Shown here piece by piece: positions 13,059 through 26,873 of a stretch of 64,000 nucleotides of DNA; within the stretch, counting starts at the first letter, position 1; each line of letters starts with the position of its first letter. Source of the stretch: Scatophagus argus (Eukaryota > Chordata > Actinopteri > Scatophagidae); contig NC_058513.1 of the NCBI RefSeq assembly GCF_020382885.2, positions 13,231,641-13,295,640 on the forward strand, read 5' to 3'. A model generated the notes under the pieces. The model saw only the letters and a list, made by a program, of their open reading frames with translations. It made no database searches and was not told the DNA's origin. The position numbers and the translations under genes are program-made.

Positions 13059-13690
13059 GAGATGTGAGGGACTGTCAGTGTTTTATTGTCTGCATTTTTA
13101 AAATGCCCAGTTGAGCTCACAGAAGGGCCTTATTGCTATTGCGTTATGTACTGTATATGTTGCCTTCCTGAAGTGTGAGGATGTAGCCTGTTGTTCCCAC
13201 TTTAAGGGAGCTGAAGTTTATGGTACCTGGAGCAGGTGTAGCTCCTTATTGACTGTCAGATTTTCAAATTCCAATGTGTAACCATCATGATATATCTGGT
13301 AAAAAGGCATTTTGCAAGTACTGAAGTGCGTACCTCAGTTTCTATTGAAACCACACAAAGGCAGCTAGCTATATGGTTATAGTCAATGAAGACCATTGTG
13401 TTCTTTCTTTGTATACGTGGCAGTTAATTGTAATGTACACCAAGTGATGAACTGTACACCAAGCAAACCATTAGGGACCTTAGTGACTGCTTGAATTCAA
13501 GAGCAAAGGCCTACCACTGCTTGCTTTGTGCAGTTAATGTGCAAGCTGCGGCTAAGAATACAAATGTAACTTGATCTTGTATCTGTGTAGACCTTTCCTG
13601 CTTTCAGATTTATTTATATGACATTCAGATACTCATATCATTGCACTGTTTTTGTACTTTCACGATTGCTAATAAATTATTTTTTTTAAC
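13059..13690 (+). other. ddit4 3' UTR with AU-rich motif and poly(A) signal
   Basis: AATAAA at 13671-13676 lies about 610 bases past the stop. A TTTATTTATAT stretch near 13609 is AU-rich-element-like, which fits the short half-life known for this message. Confidence 0.65.
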
Positions 13691-14290
13691 AACTCTTTTT
13701 TTTTTTTCTGCTGTCTCATTTCAATGACACCTGTCAACACATCCCTTTGCAGTCTTAAAATCAGGTTCAGGTCTCCCATGGAACAGGAGAAACAAAAAAA
13801 AGGTCGTTTCAAGCAACCCAATGAGGCAAAAATAGATAAGTGTGTTTGATTCTGCTAAATATGTAACCAAACTTAAGATTATTTGGCAATCTATACCCTG
13901 TTGCAAAATAATGTCCAGTTATATCATGACTTAGATCAGCTGACAGGCACATCGTGCGTTACAATGCCGGGTTTCAAAATTTAAAGCAAAACTTGAAATA
14001 ATCAAATAGGTCAAGTAAAAATTAGAAGGCAGAGGTGCATCATCTGCCACAAACAGCCGAATAGATTCGCAGTGGGCAGATGAGTTCTGTTCTGTTCGCT
14101 GTTCTTCCTACCAGGCACACGCTGCACGTCCCCCAAAAATGTGAACGTGCAAAGAGCCATGTTTCCATTTCCCAGCCTCAGTCGGCCGGCTGTCGGACTA
14201 CACGTGCCGAATGTGCTGACTGAGCCTTTGTCTCAACATTTCTGTGCTTGTTCTGCTCAGAGGGATGAGTCACTTGCGACATATTTAAGC
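13691..14290. other. gap between convergent ddit4 and dnajb12, no gene seen
   Basis: Ordinary AT-rich sequence; no coding exon or recognised repeat. The dnajb12 3' UTR probably ends close to 14280. Confidence 0.4.
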
Positions 14291-14297
14291 ATCCGTT

Positions 14298-15375
14298 TTT
14301 ATTTTTCATCCAGGAATAAAAACAAAGGTGGAAAAAGTGAGCAAGATCTGTGTTGTTTTCTTAGTCTGATAATCCATTTTTAAATAAATAATACAAAAAT
14401 AAATAGCATACTATAAACTTAAAAAGCGTGACTATTGCTTTTATCACAGATGATGTTCATCTGTGATATTATGCTCCAAAACTAGAACCTTTTAATGTTC
14501 TACTTTGTGGGTAGGCACGTCTCTCATTCTCTTGGCTTTAACTGTGAAGTACCATAAGCTACATACACAACAGAATTCTATCTTTAAGACAAATAAAGGA
14601 GGCAAAATGTAAAGGGACATTTCCTAACTTATCTCTTTCTCTCTCACACACGCAGCAGAAGAAGACAAATCTCAGGTGTTAAAGTGTCTGACAAACCTTA
14701 GACATGAGAGTGTGTATTCATCAGAGGTTTCACATAATTCCTGCATAGTTTCAGAATGTGCATTTCAAGTCAAATCAGCGAATCTGCGTCAAACTTATCT
14801 CCTCTGCTGATGACTTTATGAAATGAAAGAGGAAGCATTCGCTGTGGTATCTGGTATCTGAAATGCTACATAAATAACATCCGTACGACTATATCTAACC
14901 GCATTATGTTCTGGTATCATACTGCACTCTCACAAAAAAAAAAATAATAATAAATAAAACAAACAAACAAACATGAAGTGACCTATGTCAGTTTCGTGGC
15001 TCCCAGACAAAACTGGGGCTTGGATGTTTTCCAAGCCCCAAAAAGTTATTTTTAGTGGTTTTCCATTTCAGAACATGATATTAACATTAAATATTTTCAA
15101 TTCACATACTAAAATTCCACAGAAATGTTTTCAACCAGTTTGTGTGGTCAGTTTGATGCAGATTGGTGCTGGTTTGTTTGTGTTGCTCGTTGAGTCATCC
15201 TCAGTTTCCAGATTGTTAAAGCTCATCTATTTACAGCCAATGTTTTGTGTTGATTCTGAGAACCTGGAGACAAGGAAGAAAGTAAATGAAATTAAACAAG
15301 TCATCCGAAACAACAACATTCATTTAGAAACGAGAAAAATGTCTAGAAAACTTGCTTTTAATTATGAAAGCGGCC
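14298..15375 (-). other. dnajb12 3' UTR
   Basis: From the stop at 15376 the minus strand runs through AT-rich non-coding sequence to an AATAAA at 14298-14303. Small (AAT)n and (CAAA)n runs lie near 14940-14970. Frames in this stretch have no family likeness. Confidence 0.45.
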
Positions 15376-18300
15376 TCAGCCATGTAATGAAGCTGTGATT
15401 TCGGACAGCTTGGCACAGCTCGGCGTGCGAGCCCTCTGCGCTCTTTGGTACAGATCACTGTCTCCAAAATAACGAGCTCTGTACAGCATGCCTTCCTCTG
15501 CAGGAAACAACAGAAACAGTTCAGGGAAGATAGAGTTAATAAAAATCTGAATGTGTCTGTTTTCACAGAACCGATAATGGCAGAACCAACAGTTAATAAT
15601 CATGGTTAAATAAACCAATGAGTAAACAAAAAAGCATGATTTGCTTTCCTGGAACACATACTTTGCTGTTTCTCCTTCCAGCAATTGTTGCGAAGGTTGG
15701 AAATATAATCATCCTCCACCGTACGTTCCAAATTCTTCAGAATCACTCCGGTGAACTCCTTGGAGAACTGCTCCCCAACATAATATGGCACCTTCAGGTT
15801 CTCAGTCAGCCTCTTCTGTGTGTACCCTGCTGACCTGCGTGAAGATAAGACAAAGTGTGGGAGACGTATCATATGACTGAAAGCAGGAGGATGACAGATC
15901 TGGCACCGTCTGTCTCCGTTAACGTGACCCACGGCTGATAATGGCTCACAGACGGGCCAGAAACTACAGGAGTGTATCTGAAACCCACAGGCAGACAACA
16001 TGGAGCCAGCAATCCTTACAAAACACAGGAGAGGTTTGTGATTATTTATTAACTGAGGCAGCCTCATGTTCTTTCTAAATCAAAGGAGACAGAGAAAAGT
16101 CGATAAAATGGATCTGTCTTAGGAAGCAATATAAGCGCACAGGTTATGAAATCTATTTTTGGGCTGGTTTATCTATAAATCATTGACTTAGGTTGGAATA
16201 TTATGTAATAATAAGATAATCTTCTGTCTGAGTCGATTGGGATTTTGCAGAACAACATTTTTGTTATTTGACATCCTTCTTAGGCAGGCATTTAGAACAG
16301 GGATCACACTCACGGCCTGAAGCTGAGGCTGTAGGGGGGACTGTTGACCATGATCTGACTGAGGGCTGACACAATAACAAGAATGAGGATGGGCATGACC
16401 TGCACGAAGAGAGCGAGGCCTCCCTGCAAAGAAAACATTCCAGTGTCAAAACATCAACAGCTGAATCAAACACATTAATCACCAGACTAAATGTCCTTTG
16501 TTTTAAAAATCTCTGGAAGACTTGAGTGTTGCTGGATGCACGTCAAAACACAAAATTACAGGGGCGTCAGTGTCTGCCCCAGCTGCTTTATGATAACTGT
16601 ACTTTATGCATATCTGCACATTACAAAAGCTCCCACAATAACTTACATCTCGCTGCCGCTCCCTTCTCTCGCGCCTCTGGTGACGCATCCGCCCGTTAGT
16701 GTACACGTTAGCGTTGCCTAGATTAATGAGGCTCATGTTAACAGACAGATCATAATGAGTATTAGTATCTCACAGGCTGGACATGAAGACACAAAACAGT
16801 GACACTAACTTGAAGGATAGCCCGCTCCAAAGAACATATTGAAGAGGTCTTCAGGCGAAATATCTGGATCAAAGTTTCCATTGTCTGGGCCTTGTTGCGA
16901 AGGATGCCTCCTCTCATCTTCACACTGATCATACTGTCTTCTTTTATTAGCATTACTCAGAACTGCATATGCATTCCCAATGGCTGGTAAAAAATGAGAA
17001 ATTATGAGGTTATATTTGAGCATCACAAAAAAGGGCTAAAAGAAATGTTTTATAACCATATTTGTTAGTTAACTGGTGAATGAAAAATCGTGCCAGTCAC
17101 CTTTAAATGCCTCTGTAGCACCTGGAGCGTGATTCTTGTCTGGATGGAATTTCAAGGCGAGTTTCCTATATGATCTTTTCAGTTCATCCTCAGAGGCATC
17201 TGGCTTAACTCCAAGAATGTCATAGAAGTCTTTACATTGTTTTATCCTGGGTAGAAAGAACACGTTCTCAGTACCCAAAGTAAACCAGGCCTTCTAACCA
17301 ACATCAGATTGCCATGATTAACAGCCTTACCTCCTCACAGCATCTAGCTGATCTGCCGTGTAGGATTTTGAGGTCTCTGAAGGCTTTTCCTCAGGTCTGG
17401 TATCTTCACTGTTGGTCTGCCGTCGTCGAGGTCCTGAGACCCCACTGAAGTCTGCGTGGCCGCCTTGTCTGGGTGTGAATCCATTCTTTGCTATTAGCTC
17501 CAGCAGCACTAGAAGGCATCCAGTGACAGTGTTGTTAACATTAGTAGAAATTCAGACATGCACTCAATATATACTCAAATTTGAATTTTATGAGCAAGCT
17601 CGACGTTTCAGTTTAACCTATATAAGAAGAAGAAGAAGAATCAGCTTTATTGGCAGTGTATATATTTTTACATACACACACTGAATTCATCTTCTGCATT
17701 TGACCCATCCTTAGCTGATCACACACATGCAACACCCAGCAAATTACATGCAGTGAAACACACACAGGAGCAGTGGGCTGCATCAAGCGCCCGGGGAGCA
17801 TATTGGGGGGTTAAGTGCCTTGCTCAAGGGTACATCAGCCAGCTAATGGGGGCCAGCCGATTCCCACGTCCGGTGGGGGAATTGAACCGGTGACCCTCCA
17901 ATCACAAGCCGCTTCTCCAACCTCTAGGCCACGGTTATCATTATAGGGATATTCTTAAAAAGATAAATAAATATCACACTATTTGAGAACAACACCTAAA
18001 TATCAACATTTATCTATAGGACAGTATTTCAAGGGTGACTATTGGTGCATTCAGCAGATATTTACAACGCTCAGCTTTAAAATATCCCCTAAATGTGTGC
18101 ATGTGCTCACATGTGCATAGGTATGCATGAACATGACACATACATATTCTTTCACGATACATTATTAAACAATCCATTTTATAACGTGAATTATTTTGTG
18201 TGTGTCTGTATATCTCATCTTTCTGATTTTTTTCCTTTTTTCTATGTATCATATTTGTGTATTATGACACCTCGAGGTCCATACCTGGGAGTGGGGTAGT

Positions 18301-18801
18301 TCTGGGTATGTGTTGTGTCAGTGTAAATCCATTAAGCTGAATAGTAAAACACGGGAACCTGGCTTTCTGGGTCATCTAGAAGTCTTTGCGTGTTTCTCCC
18401 ACTCTTGCCAAGCTTAGCTATTATGGAGAACAAACTGATAGCAAGTGTTACCAGGTCGAGCAGGTTTTGATCCGTTTAATTTGTCTTGAAATGACAACAT
18501 TATGACATTCAGGAGCTATTAGTCACAAAGTGACTAAAACTACTAGCTAGGCCCTGACTGTGTGCGCCGCAGAGCTCATCCGGGATGCAGGTGATGCTGC
18601 CGATGATGATGCTGCGTACCTCAGCTGAAGGCAGCGCCCGTTATTTCGGCTCGGCCATTTTAACTCACCCTTGGCTTTCTCTGTCGGGAAGAGTCTCTGT
18701 GCCTTCTCCAGGAACCTCTGCGCCTTCTCGGGCTGGTCGTTGGTTAACGCTTCAGTTGCGATGTCAATGCAGCGCTCCGCTTCGTCCCTGTTTACTTCCA
18801 T
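15376..18801 (-). CDS. dnajb12: DNAJB12, ER-membrane Hsp40 co-chaperone
   Basis: Eight coding exons: 18669-18801, 17331-17508, 17101-17246, 16810-16983, 16647-16717, 16314-16423, 15662-15834, 15376-15497. They join in phase to 368 residues (human 375). The N-terminus [15 protein letters not shown] is the family's TPR-like start. The J domain spans about 109-175, with the HPD tripeptide at 138-140 (KFHPDKN). A Gly/Phe-poor linker follows, then one membrane segment at about 238-259 ([17 protein letters not shown]). The DUF1977 tail faces the ER lumen ([23 protein letters not shown]). DNAJB12 recruits Hsc70 and RMA1 in ER-associated degradation of membrane proteins. Which teleost paralogue this is (a or b) cannot be told. 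The intron between exons 1 and 2 holds a SINE. Confidence 0.95.
17624..17937 (-). mobile_element. tRNA-derived SINE in dnajb12 intron 1
   Basis: Read on the minus strand, it opens with an A-box-like GTGGCCTAGAGG (17921-17932) and has a B box GGTTCAATTCC (17878-17888), the internal polymerase III promoter of a tRNA-derived head. The body contains the 'ttgagcaaggcacttaa' block common in fish repeats. It ends 'caataaagctgattc' and a (TTC)n tail at 17624-17640. About 310 bases, near full length. No clear target-site duplication. It lies in the same orientation as the host gene. Confidence 0.8.
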
Positions 18802-19544
18802 CGCAGCGGGGCAGCGGGGCAGCGGCTAACCGGACCAGAAGTAAATAAAGGCGCCGGCTGATGACGTCATGTGGATGCTGCAAAAAGAGCGAGATGTCAG
18901 TTGGTGACAAAAATGCGTCCGAGTGTGACAGGTTTAGCTGCCGGTGTCTGGAGAACCTACGTTTAAGAAATAGGTTAGCCCTGTTTGCGCGATATGCACA
19001 AGGTGAACAAGGATCCCTGTGCTTTCTCGTTTCCCCACTAGATGGAGACAGAGCGTCTGATTTCAAATTTAGGCCATGTAGGTGAATGCCCACGGATGTG
19101 CTAAATTAAACCCTCTTAAAATTTGGGTCTTGTGAATTGTAGTTATCCCCTCAGTTTAACGTCTCCTCTGTATGGCTACTACACCGCTAAAAGGCTTTTT
19201 ACATTACATATTACTTGAATATTTATATTGTTTTCCTATTAGGTGTACTTTGGGCTGATAATGGCGTCACAGGACGAGCATCTCTATTTCCACTGTGTGG
19301 GTTGCTGGCGGCGGTCCTCTGCCGCTGTGTTTGGTGTACAGGAACTTGTTTTGTTCTAGTTTTATCGTTAAATTTATCACTTCGTCACACAGCTCTGCTC
19401 GTTTAAAGCCAGGTGTGAAAAGAGATACGAATGTGGTTAGTCCAATACATGCCCAGACAGCAGCAGCTGCTCTCCAGGGGAGGTAAATGTATGCTACATC
19501 TGGCATGAGAATGAATAAAAGGTGAACAGCAGATAAACAGACAA
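18802..19544. other. spacer between divergent dnajb12 and scd
   Basis: The dnajb12 start (minus) and the scd leader exon (plus, ending 19744) point apart. The segment next to dnajb12 is CpG-bearing and should hold its promoter. No other gene is seen. Confidence 0.45.
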
Positions 19545-19588
19545 CCAATCGGAGTCCGAGGTTGAGGCGGCATCCGGGCGCCGATTGG
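19545..19588 (+). promoter_or_regulatory. scd promoter: paired inverted NF-Y (CCAAT) sites
   Basis: CCAAT at 19545-19549 and ATTGG at 19584-19588 face each other across a GC-rich centre, about 100-150 bases upstream of the leader exon donor at 19744. Vertebrate SCD promoters use NF-Y next to SREBP sites for control by sterols and polyunsaturated fats. I could not point to a clear SRE between the two. Confidence 0.55.
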
Positions 19589-20025
19589 CCAGTCGCACCT
19601 CGAGCTCCAGCGCTTATTGATTCATTCGCTGCGGAGCTGACTATCACTCTCCCTTTTCTGGGTTACTGTACTTTTTGTGAAGCAGACCAGCTTCGTCTCC
19701 GTCTGACAGCGCAACTCTGGTTTCTACTCGTGTACCGGTCTTTGGTGAGTTGCTTACCCGCCATGTATTTGTTCTACAGGTGTAACATCACTGTTACGCA
19801 GCGCAGCAAACGTCGTATGCCAGCTAGAAAGTCAGCATCATCGTTATATGACCATCCTCTTCCTCACCACCGACAACCAGCAGAGCGAGCTAGCTTAGCT
19901 AGCGAGCACAAAAATAATTAATATTCACCGTGCGAAGGTGTTTTAGCCTCCATGCTGTTAGGTTGGTCGAGATAACCGTCTTCTGTCGTTTTTGCCGCTC
20001 AGAGCATCACCAAACCACTGCCACG

Positions 20026-20263
20026 ATGACGGAGGCGGAGGCGTTGGAGAAGAAGCAGCACAAGTCCAGCAACGGGAATGTTCTACCAGAGGCCCCCAGA
20101 GAAGACGTGTTTGATCACACATACAAAGAGAAAGAGGGCCCCAAACCTGCCAGGATAATCGTATGGAAAAATGTCATATTGATGACTTTATTGCATATAG
20201 GTGCTGTGTACGCCATATTCCTGATCCCCTCCGCATCTCCTCTGACCTTGCTTTGGTGTAAGT

Positions 20264-20296
<33 letters not shown>

Positions 20297-23200
20297 TAAC
20301 TATTTCTGCATAGGCGGATCGTGGCATTTGGTGTTTCCTGTCGGTGGAGTACGTACAGTATTAGAATCACAGCTGTTGTGTTAGCAACCAGGCCCACTTT
20401 CACCACAGATGCATGCATAGATCTGGGCATGATCCTCCCAGTGTCCTGGATGTTGTGGGATTATAAATCCAGCATTTATTAACAGAGATTTAATGTTACA
20501 GCACACAGGCAAAGAAGAAGTAGGCAGTTTATTATACAAACTGCATGTTTCTGTATTATATTTTGATAGAATTCATTGGGATGAGTATTTCTCAACAGCA
20601 AAACAGCAGTGGTTGGACTGGCGAACTTGTAGATTTAATGCTTCCGGTCTAATCATACATGAAGTCATCAAATGGATTTAGCCACACGGTTGTCATCTGA
20701 TATGATGCAATTACATGAACCAGAGAGTCACAGCTCCGTATAACAAGCCTTTGTTTCCCTCATGGATTCTGAATCTCTTGTGAAACAAAAGGACATGCAT
20801 AAACTAGTTCAATTTAAGGCAAATTAAAATGATTTTCTTTACGAAATACTGTGCAGGGATGCTAGTGTGATGCAGTGTGATGCAAATTCTCAAACAATTT
20901 AAAGTAAAATGCCTCATAAATTATACTCTGGTGTGCAATAATTTAAGTTTTTTGAAAAGTGATTGTCTTGAATGATCTCCCCTTCAGTTTTACTGATATC
21001 ATAATGTGACAAATGACTGTGTTATGATGTATCACTTGTTGCAGGGTCCCAGCCCTAACAGTGATAATACAAGCGTACAAAAATGTCTGAGGCACAGACT
21101 TTGCAATGTGCCATAAATTGCTTTTGATAGGAGTAGATGAGTAGAAGGTGATCGAACTAATGTGTTGATCCATTTCTTCCCACAGCTCTACTTTGTTTTT
21201 TGATAAGTGCTTTAGGAATTACTGCAGGAGCTCATCGCCTGTGGAGTCACAGATCCTACAAGGCCTCGTTACCTTTAAGGATCTTTCTTGGTATTGCTAA
21301 CTCCATGGCATTTCAGGTACCTAAAAAAATGACAGATCTACTGTCACATGTTTAATGTTGTGGTAACAGCAGTTTTCATTAGTGTGTAACTATCATGTTG
21401 TCTCTCCAGTGTATGTAATCTCTCTCTTTACTTGAATCCACAGAATGATATCTTTGAATGGGCTCGAGACCACAGGGTTCACCACAAATATTCAGAGACA
21501 GATGCCGACCCTCACAATGCCGTGCGGGGCTTCTTCTTCGCTCACATCGGGTGGCTGCTGGTGCGTAAACACCCTGATGTCATTGAGAAAGGACGCAAGC
21601 TGGAGCTTAGAGACCTGCTGGCTGACAAAGTTGTAATGTTTCAAAGGAAGTAAGTGGCTTCAATTAATAGTTGATTGTACACTTAGAGCAGTGTGATGCA
21701 CAGGAAGTGGTTGGTTGATGTGATCTTGCCATTGGCCAATTATTTCAATTTGCTTTCTCCTCCCTTTCTGCTATTGACATTAGCATTCAGGCATACAAAG
21801 TTATGTGAAAGAACAGTCTCTCATCGAGTGACCTATGGGCTGAAAATGATTTGGATCATGCAATAAGGCCTGCTTGGTTCTTTTGCGGGGATTTGGTCAG
21901 TCTAGTGTTAGGGCTCGCCTCCCCACACGCAACTGTTCAATGTTAGTGCTGCCAAGATGACTGTGATAGGTTTAAATAGGTTGAAATACAAACAAGCCAG
22001 AGCGTTTTTGTTTCCCCTGATACCAGAACGGTAATGGGTTCAGCTAGACCCTTCTTGAACAGTGGCACAGTGCTGAAACAAACTGTGAAGATACGTTTCA
22101 CATAACAGTTAAATATTGATCTACAAGGATTCAATCTTAAAAAAAAGCCCAAAAAACCAAAAAACAGTGCTTCTTTGGCTTGTAGCATGTAGAAGCACAA
22201 TTGGCTTTTATGACCTTATTCGCTAGTCATATATCAAATACAAATAAAGAGCAAAGAAAGGAGAGATAAACTCTTTCACTCACTCCCATTTACCCTCCAC
22301 TGCTGCAGAGTTGTGTCTACAGCGCAGGCTGTAATAGTCATTCTGGTTAAACAAGGTGGCAATTACCAACATGCTATTCATGCATGTTCTGATTGACTAA
22401 AGGTTGGTCCCTGTGAAAACGATGTTATGTGTGGGAAAGATAATGAGTGAACTGTCCTCCGTCTGACAAGCATAGCATTAGTGTGATTAATGTTTATGTT
22501 GTATTGACAGCTCCATTCTCCTCAACAGGTATTACAAGCCGTCTGTGCTGCTCATGTGCTTCTTCATCCCCACGTTTGTGCCTTGGTACCTGTGGGGGGA
22601 ATCTCTCTGGGTGGCGTACTTCATCCCGGCTCTGCTGAGGTACACCTTGGTGCTGAACGCCACCTGGCTGGTCAACAGTGCGGCTCACATGTGGGGAAAC
22701 AGACCCTACGACAAGACCATCAACCCTCGGGAAAACAAGTTTGTCACGTTCAGCGCTATAGGTATGAGAAGCATATGTGTGTGTTCTCCCAGTAACACAA
22801 GAAACAGTAAAGAAAAAAACTGAAAGAAGAACTTAGGTCAGACTTCTGACTTCTAATAATGACCATGAAACTTGTACCTTTCAAAAGTTTCAAAATGCTT
22901 TAGTGAAAAGAGTAACAAGCAAGAGTAACAAATAAAAACAAGCGAGACACAAACAGTTAAGGGACTTAGCTGTTGTTCTACCTATAGACAAAATGAGATG
23001 TTGCAGGATCTACAAGGCCTACATTTGGCTGCACAGTTATTTAGAGCAATGTATGTCAGGCAAGCTGTACCCAAACAAATATGCATATCCAGTGAAATAT
23101 CATAAAATTTAACTTTTGGCCTTTTGGACTTTGTGGATCACCAAGCGTGGGTGCTGGTGTTACTGATTCACGTTACATCAGTCGTGCATCTTGGTGAGAG

Positions 23201-24196
23201 AGAAACTTAAAGAGAGTGAGAGAGAGACCACATCACTCCTGCATCTTATTCATGTCATTCAAGTTCTGAAATTAACACCCACCAAGTCCCGAAAGTGGGT
23301 AGATTTACCACTGGGCGAGGAAATCTTGGAAGGCTGTGAATGTGGGCACCAAAGCAGTCATGTAACGATAAATTGTGCTTAGAAGCTCTGCCTTGTTTTG
23401 GTGTCATCCACAGATGTACTGCTTCTGTACTTTTTGATGTCTGTGCCAGAGTTTGACAGACATGTACAAACAAGGACAGGGCTTTCATGGTGCATTCAGA
23501 CGCGCCTCGTAAACTTTGAAATGTACAAAGCTTTGTGTAGCAAAGTGCACTTGCCCTCGTGGAGCATTCAAAGTTGAAAGGCCATGAAGCTTGTTTATAA
23601 CAGGAAAGTTTCTATTTCTCTTCTTCTGCTTGTTTGAAAGACTCAGGCCTACATCTGCCATTACTGTCTTATTCTCCCACTATAGCATTTTTTAATAATT
23701 AGATGTTAAGTTCATAACAATATCCCACTCATTTCTAGAGGCAATTTTAAAAATATCTTATGAAAGTGTTGAACTCAATCATGTTCTTGAACAACGGGTT
23801 CCCAAGTAGTTTTTAGATACTGGTTCAGATGTGAGCAGTAGCCGCCACTACATGACACTCTACATTAACCCTTAATCGATCTAAATATCTAGCAGACATC
23901 CTCACAGTGCATGCAGTGTGATACATATCACATGCTTTTAACAGTTTCAAGCTTTTAAGTATCATTTTTTTGACCACTGTTTCTTGTACCGTACAGGTGA
24001 GGGATTCCACAATTATCACCACTCTTTCCCCTATGACTATGCAACCAGCGAGTTTGGCTGCAAGTTGAACCTTACCACTTGTTTCATCGATCTCATGTGC
24101 TGCCTGGGCCTGGCGAAGGACCGCAAGAGAGTGGCCCACGAGACGGTCATGGCCCGAGTACAGCGCACCGGAGACGGAAGCCACCGGAGTGGCTAA
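20026..24196 (+). CDS. scd: stearoyl-CoA (delta-9) desaturase
   Basis: Five coding exons (20026-20257, 21186-21316, 21444-21649, 22529-22761, 23997-24196) follow an untranslated exon ending at 19744. They encode 333 residues in continuous phase. All three histidine boxes are present: HRLWSH at 94-99, HRVHH at 131-135 and HNYHH at 272-276. The further metal-binding His/Asn residues occur in the NSAAHMWGNRPYD block. Four membrane segments are expected, one being VILMTLLHIGAVYAIFLI. The enzyme sits in the ER membrane and uses cytochrome b5, NADH and oxygen to put a cis-delta-9 double bond into palmitoyl- and stearoyl-CoA. The ATG lies 25 bases after the acceptor and is the first in its exon. Teleosts often have two scd paralogues; which one this is cannot be decided here. 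Confidence 0.96.
20263..20289 (+). repeat. poly(A) run in scd intron
   Basis: A run of about 26 adenines starts right after the GTAAGT donor at 20258. It is a simple repeat and probably length-variable. Confidence 0.8.
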
Positions 24197-26370
24197 GATT
24201 GTTGAATTGTGGTCAGCTTCAAGAGAAAAAAAAAGAAGCTTTAGAGTCCTTCGACAGCTATACATTTCTCATCCTGCAAGGATAAAAGTCAGCTTCATGA
24301 GGGCCTTGACCACATTTTGCTTGTTTTTGTGGTTTTTGTAGCTGTAACTAAACAAAATTGTTCAAGATGGATAACAAACACATTTTGCTAAGCTCTTGGC
24401 CTTGGTTTCTATTGTTCAGTCAGGCCAAGGTCTTGCAAAAATGTTTTAGATTGGAAGTAGATCCATTTTAAAAGTCAACTTCATTCTCTGCTGTTTTGCC
24501 ACATTGGTGTGCGTTCTTCATGCAAAGTCATGTAGCCGATCATTTTTATCTAAGTATTACTCAGAATTATTAAGCAGAATAGACAAGAAGAGGGAATAGG
24601 ATTTCAACTGATAAGGTGACTGTTGCCTTTTTTAATGCAGTTTACAGCAAGTTTGTGCAGTTCTGATAAATTCATTTTTGAGGCACTCTAAAATCAGAAA
24701 AAAAGGGATGAGAGTCTGAATCTGAATATTTTGTTGAAAAAAGTTGTTGGCTTTAATGAAACATAGCACACAATGGAAGAATGAGGGAACCCAGACCATC
24801 TTGTACTACACTGACAACCAGTATGCCAAAACTGTACGGAAACCAAGTCATGCAGTGTGTGTGTTGCAGTGTGTAACTTGGTTTTCTTTAAACCAAACAA
24901 AATATAGAGATAAGAGAAGTCAAAGGCTTTAGAAAAAGGTCAACACACAAACTGTATTAAACGTGTGTTGTAATCAGGCTGAGTTCGTTCAAGACAATAA
25001 AAGAGACGCATTTATCATGAAATTGAAACTGCCGTTCATTACTAACAGAATATGATAAATGTAATTTTAACTCTGAACCATTCCATGTTTAATTGACCTT
25101 TTTGTGTTTTCAGTGAATATATCCTAGTGCCAAGAGTGTGCCACTCGCTGATATATATTTATAACATCTCAATGGTCCACTACAGCACACCAAGCCTATA
25201 TTGCTTCTTCACTCGACATCATTGTGGAAGTTTTTTAACATTGTGGCATCAGTGGCTTTGCTTCTTGAGATTTTATCCTTCTTTTTGTCCTGAAACATCT
25301 GCGGTAGAGATCTCAATGGTTTGATGTAGCGGCCAGTCGTGTGACAGTTCTGGTGTTACAAAAACAACACGCCACCCATGCATGATGATTTACTGTAGTA
25401 GGTGTCGTAGTGAGGTGTTTCGTCAGTGACTCTAATGGCAGAACTGTGTCTAATTTTGTAACGTACCGTGGAGCTGCATCGCTTTTGGATCATCAGAACT
25501 GTTGCTGTGGGGATTTCTGAGACGGGGTCTGGTTTCCCTTCAATGTGCTACAAAGCAGATTGTCGTTGCGAAATTTCAGGTGCTTCAATGTTTATGTTTA
25601 TCTTCAATTCTGGTGTGTGGAATGCTTATATTATCTTATTTATGTATTTATTTTTTTTCCTTATGGACTAGAGACAGTTACTCTAACTTGAACCTTTTTT
25701 TCCTGCATTCTGAGATTTGGCATACACCTCTCTCTCTCTCTGCAAAAATTATATCAAATTGGAGCACTTGTTTATTTTTTCCCCCCAAGAGTCAGGATAT
25801 AACCTAATGCCTTATGAAATGCATCCATTCCTGATCTTCTTCACGTCCTGTCAGTTAAGACAAAAAAGGTTCAAGTTCTACAAAACAAATCTGACTGAGC
25901 TCCATGTTTACAGGCTGAGGCACCAGGTGGAACATTGTTTTCATTCTGAAACCACACAAGCATTTAATTTAGGCAAACAGTAGCACGACAACACTGAAGT
26001 ACTGCAAATGCAAATCGCATAGAGGTTCATTTTCAAGGAATCAGATACAAAATTGGTGCCTGGTGCAAACACTCCAACGTGAGATTTCACCTCCAAAATA
26101 TGGGGCCTGATGGGTGTGCCTGGTCTGATGTCTAGTTTCAGCCCATCATGGCTTCTCAGTATGAAAACTTGGAAACACAGGCGCTGTTAAAGAATGATGA
26201 ATCGTACATAAAGCATCGAGCACTTAACCAAACCCGTCGATAAATCAGAAGCCATGCAAACAAGTCCTGCTGCCAGAGCGCCGAAATCAACATTGAGGAA
26301 AAGGTTGTCACTCGGGATGATTATGTCAAATCTCAACTGTATTCTATTCTGAAATAAAATTCACAATATT
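24197..26370 (+). other. scd 3' UTR with alternative poly(A) signals
   Basis: About 2.1 kb of non-coding sequence follows the stop. AATAAA occurs near 24996 (gacaataaaagag) and at 26353-26358, allowing a short and a long 3' end. Long 3' UTRs are usual for vertebrate SCD messages. Frames within it resemble no protein. Confidence 0.5.
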
Positions 26371-26873
26371 TTCAATACACTCGTAATTCAGACCAGTTGT
26401 TGTTTTCCTTTTCTCTTTAACCTTGTGGTGTCTTTGCCTTATCTGACATAATCTGGTCAAAAACAACCTTTTATTAAACACTATGAAGCCAGATTGTCAT
26501 ATTTCCTTAAAGAGCTCTGTTTAAATGTGTCTGTTTTCAATTGAAACGCGGCACAAAGGTACACAAAACACATTTTCGCCATCTGGACTTGTTTTTTATA
26601 TGAACTGTAATGGCTGAGCTGTCATGGGTGAAACATGTGATGCGGCTGCTGCACACCCAGTACAGTCAGACAGCAGCGGCTCACCTGCAGGAAGCATTTA
26701 ATTTTGATTGTGTGCAGAATGAGGTCAGTCAGAAGCTGTCAGACCGTGTAATGTTTTCAGTGATAAACAAGGCTGGATTCAGGCTTCAGCATTACACAGT
26801 ATTTGGGAAGAACACTGCTTATCTGTGGCTGACTTTGACTCATGTTGTTGTTATTGACATGATATCTTAATTT

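Noticed and set aside
26610-26870. 86-codon frame just past the scd 3' UTR
   Set aside because: No splice context, domain or codon pattern supports it; it runs up to the transposon boundary.
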